9,870 bases of DNA, taken from the NCBI GenBank assembly GCA_024206355.1, contig JAAGZM010000011.1, forward strand, positions 1 to 9,870, in the 5' to 3' direction. The position numbers were made by a program, and so were the translations under genes. Below, piece by piece: positions 5,896 through 9,870 of this stretch. Numbering within the stretch: the first letter of the stretch is position 1; every line of letters begins with the position of its first letter. The DNA is from Gammaproteobacteria bacterium (GTDB lineage: Bacteria > Pseudomonadota > Gammaproteobacteria > Enterobacterales > GCA-2746155). Below the pieces are notes generated by a model, which was not told where the DNA came from, searched no databases, and worked only from the letters and a program-made list of their open reading frames with translations.

Positions 5896-6756
5896 ATGAA
5901 CGAAGACAATAGCAAACCTCCCTCTCCATCCTGGTTAGAGAGAATTACGCAACTTTTACAATCCGAGCCAAAGGACCTTGAAGAACTACTCAGTGTATTC
6001 CGAGTAGCATCTGAAAACACCATTATCAATGAAGAATCGCTAGCGATGCTCGAGGGTGTTATTCAACTATCAGAAATGCAAGCTCGTGACATTATGGTGC
6101 CGCGCTCACAAATGGTAGTGATTGAAAAAGGTGAGGACTTAAAGGGTATCCTTGAGATTGTGACCGAATCAGCACATTCTCGATTTCCAGTCATTGGTGA
6201 AGATCGTGATGATGTGGTCGGCATGCTGCTTGCTAAAGATTTATTGAATTACTTTAACCATGGCAGTTTTGAAACGGTAAATGCAGAGCACATGATGAAA
6301 AATCTTCGTCAAGCTGTTGTGGTTCCAGAATCAAAACGCCTCGATGCATTACTCAAAGAGTTTAGAGTCAATCGAAACCACATGGCGATTGTTGTTGATG
6401 AGTATGGTGGTGTATCCGGGCTTGTAACAATTGAAGATGTGCTTGAAGAAATTGTTGGTGAAATTGAAGATGAGACAGATGTTGATGATGGCATAGATAT
6501 GATCGTTGAAGTTAAAACTGACAAATGGCTAGTACAAGCTCAGATGGATATAGAAGATTTTAATGAGCATTTCAAAGTATCTTTTGAAGATGATGAATAC
6601 GATACCGTTAGCGGTTTATTGCTACAGGCATTTGGTCACTTACCTGAAAAAGGTGAAACGGTAACCATCGAACAATTTCAATTTGAAATCGTTGAAGCGG
6701 ATAATCGACGAATCATTAGTGCGAATATGCAACGTAGTAAAGTTTTGGCTGACTAA
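5896..6756 (+). CDS. corC: CorC/YbeX family CBS-domain protein
   Basis: This cytoplasmic protein of 286 residues (E. coli CorC/YbeX is about 292) has a pair of CBS domains, about 66-120 (from DIMVPRSQMVVI) and 135-192, the second with the typical HMAIVVDEYGGVSGLVTIED signature, followed by a CorC/HlyC transporter-associated domain at about 205-282 (DEYDTVSGLLLQAFG). The DUF21 membrane domain of larger relatives is absent, so it is the short soluble form. The family is linked genetically to Mg2+/Co2+ efflux with CorA in Salmonella and, for YbeX, to ribosome metabolism in E. coli. CBS pairs commonly bind adenosine nucleotides. The start is ATG 5896; only a weak AGG about 14 nt upstream is visible. 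It shares its stop with the start of lnt (TAATG), indicating coupled translation. Identification is secure; the biochemical role is less so. Confidence 0.95.
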   Translation: MNEDNSKPPSPSWLERITQLLQSEPKDLEELLSVFRVASENTIINEESLAMLEGVIQLSEMQARDIMVPRSQMVVIEKGEDLKGILEIVTESAHSRFPVIGEDRDDVVGMLLAKDLLNYFNHGSFETVNAEHMMKNLRQAVVVPESKRLDALLKEFRVNRNHMAIVVDEYGGVSGLVTIEDVLEEIVGEIEDETDVDDGIDMIVEVKTDKWLVQAQMDIEDFNEHFKVSFEDDEYDTVSGLLLQAFGHLPEKGETVTIEQFQFEIVEADNRRIISANMQRSKVLAD

Positions 6757-8261
6757 TGTTTAGTTGGCAGCAGTGGCGAAGCAGACTACTGATGCTTGTT
6801 GCTGGTGCATCAATGGTGGGGGCTTTCGCTCCTTTTAGTTATTGGCTACTTATATTTCCTGGATTAATCTGGTTCATTCTGCCACTACAATCGTTATCGG
6901 CTAAGCGGGCTTTTTATCGAGGGCTTTGGTTTTACATCGGTTTTTATGGAGCAGGTCTTTCCTGGATTCATGTCAGTATTCATCGTTTTGGTCAGGCGCC
7001 ATTATTTTTAAGTGTGACGTTAACTCTCTTGCTTATTGTCTTACTTAGCCTATTTTCATCGCTTTCCTTTGCACTATTGAACCGTTACTTTAGAAAATTA
7101 GATACTAAACACTATTTTCTAGCCGCATTACCATTTTGTTGGTTAGTTTTTGAGTGGTTGCGTAGCTGGTTTTTAACTGGTTTTCCTTGGTTAGATCTTG
7201 GACAAAGCCAAGTCGATGGACCTTTATCTGTATTGGCGCCATTATTAGGTAGTTCGGCAATCACTTTATTCATTGTTATGATTGTAGGTTTAATCGCTTA
7301 TAGTATTCGGACTGGACTCTATAGCCTGAAGTTTGCTGCCTTTTCATGGATTGTATTGGTGGTATCAATTGTTGTTTTACACCAAATACAATGGGGAAAA
7401 ATAACCGATAAACAACTAGCCGTCAGTTTGATACAACCCAATATCCCTCAAGAAAAAAAATGGTTACCAGAACAGCGAAAAGAGACATTCAATTATTTTT
7501 CAAGAAAGACGGCACAATTAGAATCACAATTAGTTATTTGGCCTGAAGCAGCCATTCCAGCGCTTGCTGATCGGGTTGTTAGTTATTTACAAATGATTGC
7601 CGAACATGCGAGAAAAAAGTCACAAACAGTACTAACTGGTATTCCTGTGAGCGAAGATGGCAAAATATATAATGCTGCGATCTTAATGGGAGAAGGTACA
7701 GGGAAATACTTTAAACAACATTTGGTTCCTTTTGGTGAATATGTCCCATTGGAATCTTGGTTGAGAGGCTTGATTAAAGTTTTTGATTTACCCATGTCAT
7801 CATTTAGTAGTGGTAGTGATCAGCAACCCACTTTACAGGTTGCAGGTTGGAATATTGCAATAGCGCTGTGCTATGAAATTATATTTCAGGATGTGATTAA
7901 TAATCAGATCACTAATGCCGATATCATTGTGACTTTAAGTAATGATGCATGGTTTGGTGATTCAATTGGTCCCTATCAACATTTAGAAATTGCTCGTATG
8001 CGGGCTTTAGAGAATGGCATTCCCGTTATTAGAGCTACCAATGATGGAATTTCTGCTTTCATTGATCACCAAGGGAAGATAACAAGCAAACTTGGTAAAT
8101 TTAAGGAAGGAACTTTAACTGCAACAGTAACTGCTGTTTCAGGAGAGACATTGTATAGAAAGCTAGGTCCTCTGAGGTCATTTGCTATCATATTATTAAT
8201 TCCTGTCATTATGTTGTTCTTAGCATTCTATTCAGCTCGCCGTAAAAATAATAATGCCTAA
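6756..8261 (+). CDS. lnt: Apolipoprotein N-acyltransferase
   Basis: Lnt transfers an acyl chain from phospholipid to the amino group of the lipidated N-terminal Cys of apolipoproteins, the last step of lipoprotein maturation in the inner membrane. The protein has 501 residues (E. coli 512). Hydrophobic segments fill about 10-110, 120-185 and 195-210, followed by the periplasmic nitrilase-like domain (220-460) and a final membrane helix (473-491). The catalytic triad is complete: Glu264 (WPEAAIPA), Lys320 (FKQHLVPFGEYVP) and Cys372 (LCYEIIF). Glu328 matches the essential E. coli Glu343, 8 residues after the Lys. The ATG overlaps the corC stop by 1 bp (TAATG) and has no clear Shine-Dalgarno, so translation probably depends on reinitiation. 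It is last in the operon. The S41 lipoprotein encoded upstream would be among its substrates. Confidence 0.98.
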   Translation: MFSWQQWRSRLLMLVAGASMVGAFAPFSYWLLIFPGLIWFILPLQSLSAKRAFYRGLWFYIGFYGAGLSWIHVSIHRFGQAPLFLSVTLTLLLIVLLSLFSSLSFALLNRYFRKLDTKHYFLAALPFCWLVFEWLRSWFLTGFPWLDLGQSQVDGPLSVLAPLLGSSAITLFIVMIVGLIAYSIRTGLYSLKFAAFSWIVLVVSIVVLHQIQWGKITDKQLAVSLIQPNIPQEKKWLPEQRKETFNYFSRKTAQLESQLVIWPEAAIPALADRVVSYLQMIAEHARKKSQTVLTGIPVSEDGKIYNAAILMGEGTGKYFKQHLVPFGEYVPLESWLRGLIKVFDLPMSSFSSGSDQQPTLQVAGWNIAIALCYEIIFQDVINNQITNADIIVTLSNDAWFGDSIGPYQHLEIARMRALENGIPVIRATNDGISAFIDHQGKITSKLGKFKEGTLTATVTAVSGETLYRKLGPLRSFAIILLIPVIMLFLAFYSARRKNNNA

Positions 8262-8462
8262 GGCAATTAAACAGGCATAGATCATTGATCCGTCTTGGGT
8301 GGGAGATATGATAATGTCACAGTTATTATTTATTACATTAAAGCAACAGAATCTGCGGCATTAGCTATGCAAACTCATCAGTTTGATAAATCTAATGGAT
8401 CTTTATTGGTACTTTGTTCAGGAGGATCATCTACCTTGATATTAATCATCATTCCCTAAAGT
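8262..8462 (+). other. Convergent spacer between lnt and lpxL, with dyads and a short open frame
   Basis: In these 201 bp I find no RNA gene. An inverted repeat ATGCCT/AGGCAT (8254-8259 and 8273-8278, 13-nt loop) straddles the lnt stop, and the palindrome GATCA-T-TGATC (8280-8290) follows. Neither has a T-run, so terminator function is uncertain. From 8298 to 8459 a plus-strand frame stays open (about 54 codons with a TTG at 8295); it has no Shine-Dalgarno and no start I would trust. It ends with GSLLVLCSGGSSTLI-like sequence, faintly like the SGGST motif of 6-phosphogluconolactonases. It may be a relic or chance. Confidence 0.4.
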
Positions 8463-9707
8463 CTAGCTCTTTATTTTAATGTAACGAACCACCTCAGCAT
8501 TCAGCGGTATATACCTAAATAACTTTACAATTTGCTTCTCACTGTCTTTGTCTTTTTGCCATTCTCTTGTATATTGTCTTGCTGGAGAGCGCTGAAAGAA
8601 ACTTTTCCGATAGATAAATTTAAAGTATTCACCATTGGGTAATTGTATTAATTTTGGACGTTCTTTTGAACCGTTTAATAGCTTAGATTCTTTCATGGTT
8701 TTTTCATATTGCAATTCACGCAGTGTTTGAATTTTATAGAGTGACTTAGGATCATAGAGATTTGGCATACCGGGTGGGCGGGTTTTAAATCGCCGATGTA
8801 ACCAGAGATAATCGGCTGGGTGTTGTTGTAGAAATTCCTCTAGGAAATTATTGATAACACAAGCATCTGTGTAGTCATCTTTGCTCGTAAAACCTTCAAG
8901 AGCAGGATGAAGTTGAATAATAAGTTTTCCTGTTTGAGGATGACGATAATGTGTCATAGGAATGACGGGAACATCAGTCATTTTGACAAAACGACTAGTT
9001 GCAGTAATTGTTGCTGTTGGAATATTAAAAAATGGAGCGAACAAAGAATGCGTTGCACCGTAGTCTTGATCTGCAGCATACCAGACAGATTTTCCAGACT
9101 TTAAGCTTCGCAACATGTTACGAACATCATCTCGCTCAATGACATCAGTAACATTATTGAGACGACCTTCACACATTGCTTTCTCAAAATGTGGATTTCG
9201 ATGTTGACGATACATGGCGGCAATAGGAATATGAAGAGCAAGGGCATTACCACCTAGTTCGAGAGACGTTAGATGAAAACCTAGAACAATTGCACCTTTA
9301 CCTGAATCTTGGAAAGCTCTAAGATGTTCAATACCTTTGACTTCACTGATGGCTTTAATACGCGTACTATTTGCAGTCCAGCTGAAGGCAGCTTCCATGA
9401 GGCCTATACCGGTAGATTTAAAGTTCTCAATGAGTAGTTTTTTTCGCTCGCGACTGTCAAGGTTAGGGAAACATAATTGAAAATTTTGAGTTGCAATTCT
9501 ACGTCTATTTCTGGCTAGAAATAGCATTAGTATTCCCAGGCCTTTACCAATAAATACTTGAGTAGGGTAGGGTAATACACCAATTAATCCAATAAGTTGA
9601 ATACCTAGTTTTACAGGTATGTCACGGATAAACATGGTAGTTTTAGCTTTAGTTAGTTGCACCAGCAGATAAACCCAATAATTAAATATTAACGAATCTG
9701 AATGCAT
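8463..9707 (-). CDS. lpxL: LpxL/HtrB-type lipid A acyltransferase with C-terminal extension
   Basis: This is a late lipid A acyltransferase, an inner-membrane enzyme that adds a secondary acyl chain from acyl-ACP to a Kdo2-lipid A precursor. The catalytic HX4E motif is His145-Glu150 (HLTSLELGG). Other family landmarks are NFQLCFPNL (75-83), GLMEAAFSW (102-110), VWYAADQDYG (208-217) and WLHRRFKTRPPGMPNLY (302-318). A hydrophobic anchor occupies about 33-65. E. coli LpxL ends close to the equivalent of residue 318, but here about 95 more residues follow, basic and polar, without membrane segments. The start is unsure: ATG 9707 or the internal Met25 (ATG at 9635); neither has a Shine-Dalgarno, and E. 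coli length lies between the two. It is convergent with lnt and divergent from an hldE-like fragment. LpxL rather than LpxM or LpxP is chosen from the motif text and is less certain than the family. Confidence 0.9.
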   Translation of the reverse strand: MHSDSLIFNYWVYLLVQLTKAKTTMFIRDIPVKLGIQLIGLIGVLPYPTQVFIGKGLGILMLFLARNRRRIATQNFQLCFPNLDSRERKKLLIENFKSTGIGLMEAAFSWTANSTRIKAISEVKGIEHLRAFQDSGKGAIVLGFHLTSLELGGNALALHIPIAAMYRQHRNPHFEKAMCEGRLNNVTDVIERDDVRNMLRSLKSGKSVWYAADQDYGATHSLFAPFFNIPTATITATSRFVKMTDVPVIPMTHYRHPQTGKLIIQLHPALEGFTSKDDYTDACVINNFLEEFLQQHPADYLWLHRRFKTRPPGMPNLYDPKSLYKIQTLRELQYEKTMKESKLLNGSKERPKLIQLPNGEYFKFIYRKSFFQRSPARQYTREWQKDKDSEKQIVKLFRYIPLNAEVVRYIKIKS

Positions 9708-9715
9708 TGTAACTG

Positions 9716-9721
9716 ATTATC
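9716..9721 (-). promoter_or_regulatory. Possible -10 box (GATAAT) for lpxL
   Basis: On the minus strand GATAAT (5 of 6 to consensus) ends 8 nt before the ATG at 9707. No -35 box or TG extension is convincing. If used, it would start transcription almost at the ATG, or give a leader of about 74 nt to Met25. Confidence 0.25.
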
Positions 9722-9736
9722 TGGGCAAGTCGATAA

Positions 9737-9870
9737 AAATCAACTCACCCCATTGCTTCACGCCTCGGTGCATCAGTTAATTTAATCGGTTTAACAGGAG
9801 ATGATGAGGCAGTTGATGTTTTGGAAACTAGACTTAGTACTGTCTATCATTTCAAAAACCAGATAAAAGA
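9737..9870 (+). pseudogene. hldE: 5'-truncated fragment of a PfkB-type kinase, most like HldE/RfaE (ADP-heptose synthesis)
   Basis: A plus-strand frame opens after a TAA at 9734-9736 and stays open to the window edge (44 codons). It reads IASRLGASVNLIGLTGDDEA at 9752-9811, which closely follows the E. coli HldE segment IASLGANARLVGLTGIDDA in the N-terminal kinase domain. In HldE some 55-60 residues, including the GGAANVA segment, precede this point. Here there are only five codons between the stop and the match, and 29 bp beyond that to the lpxL start, so the gene's start is absent. No ATG, GTG or TTG with a Shine-Dalgarno precedes the match. After DDEA the similarity fades (VDVLETRLSTV), so a further frameshift or decay is possible. 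Other PfkB sugar kinases share LGA..xLxGxxGDDEA; HldE is preferred because of the IAS-LGA spacing and the neighbouring lipid A gene. What follows past the window edge is unknown. Confidence 0.6.

Noticed and set aside
6309..6524. Minus-strand Ser/Thr-rich frame of 71 codons opposite corC
   Set aside because: The Ser/Thr richness is the complement of GAT/GAA/GTT codons in corC; shadow.
7583..7795. Minus-strand frame of 70 codons opposite lnt
   Set aside because: It is fully inside the lnt catalytic domain on the other strand and has no independent signals.
8262..8462. tRNA, CRISPR array or tandem repeats in the spacer
   Set aside because: There is no T-loop sequence with a cloverleaf, no repeated units, and only short isolated dyads.
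8907..9104. Plus-strand Cys-rich frame of 65 codons opposite lpxL
   Set aside because: It covers the conserved LpxL core antisense; the Cys come from complemented codons and do not form a known metal-binding spacing.

Overview
The window is an AT-rich stretch of a gammaproteobacterial chromosome. The PNPase, MiaB, PhoH/YbeZ, YbeY, CorC and Lnt proteins all look gammaproteobacterial, and the order miaB-phoH(ybeZ)-ybeY-corC(ybeX)-lnt is the one known from E. coli and relatives. Genus cannot be fixed from the sequence alone. Apart from the 3' end of pnp and one degraded gene edge, the window is mostly conserved housekeeping and envelope genes. I do not see a clear new biological system.

Layout. 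Positions 1-963 hold the 3' part of pnp (last 320 codons: second RNase PH core, KH and S1 domains). Positions 1056-2531 encode a lipoprotein with an S41 (tail-specific/tricorn-like) protease domain, and about 2639-2986 a small unrecognised protein with a charged tail. Positions 3102-8261 are a tight five-gene run: miaB (tRNA methylthiolation), phoH/ybeZ (ATPase), ybeY (RNase/rRNA maturation), corC/ybeX (CBS-domain protein) and lnt (apolipoprotein N-acyltransferase). The miaB/phoH, phoH/ybeY and corC/lnt borders overlap by 4, 17 and 1 bp, which points to translational coupling. A 46-bp gap before corC carries a possible internal promoter. After a 201-bp convergent spacer, an LpxL/HtrB-type lipid A acyltransferase with an unusual C-terminal extension of about 95 residues lies on the minus strand (8463-9707). 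Upstream of it, pointing away, the last 134 bp contain an N-terminally truncated reading frame that matches the PfkB-kinase region of hldE/rfaE.

How the genes fit together. The miaB-lnt block joins RNA metabolism (MiaB, YbeZ, YbeY, and PNPase upstream) to envelope lipoprotein maturation (Lnt). The S41 protein is predicted to be a lipoprotein and so would be a substrate of Lnt. LpxL and the hldE remnant are both lipopolysaccharide genes.

The points most worth a second look are: the truncated hldE-like frame beside lpxL; an identical 14-bp extended -10 promoter element just upstream of both the S41 gene and miaB, which would give very short 5' leaders; the S41 lipoprotein whose active site lacks the usual lysine position; the unrecognised small protein; and the LpxL C-terminal extension.
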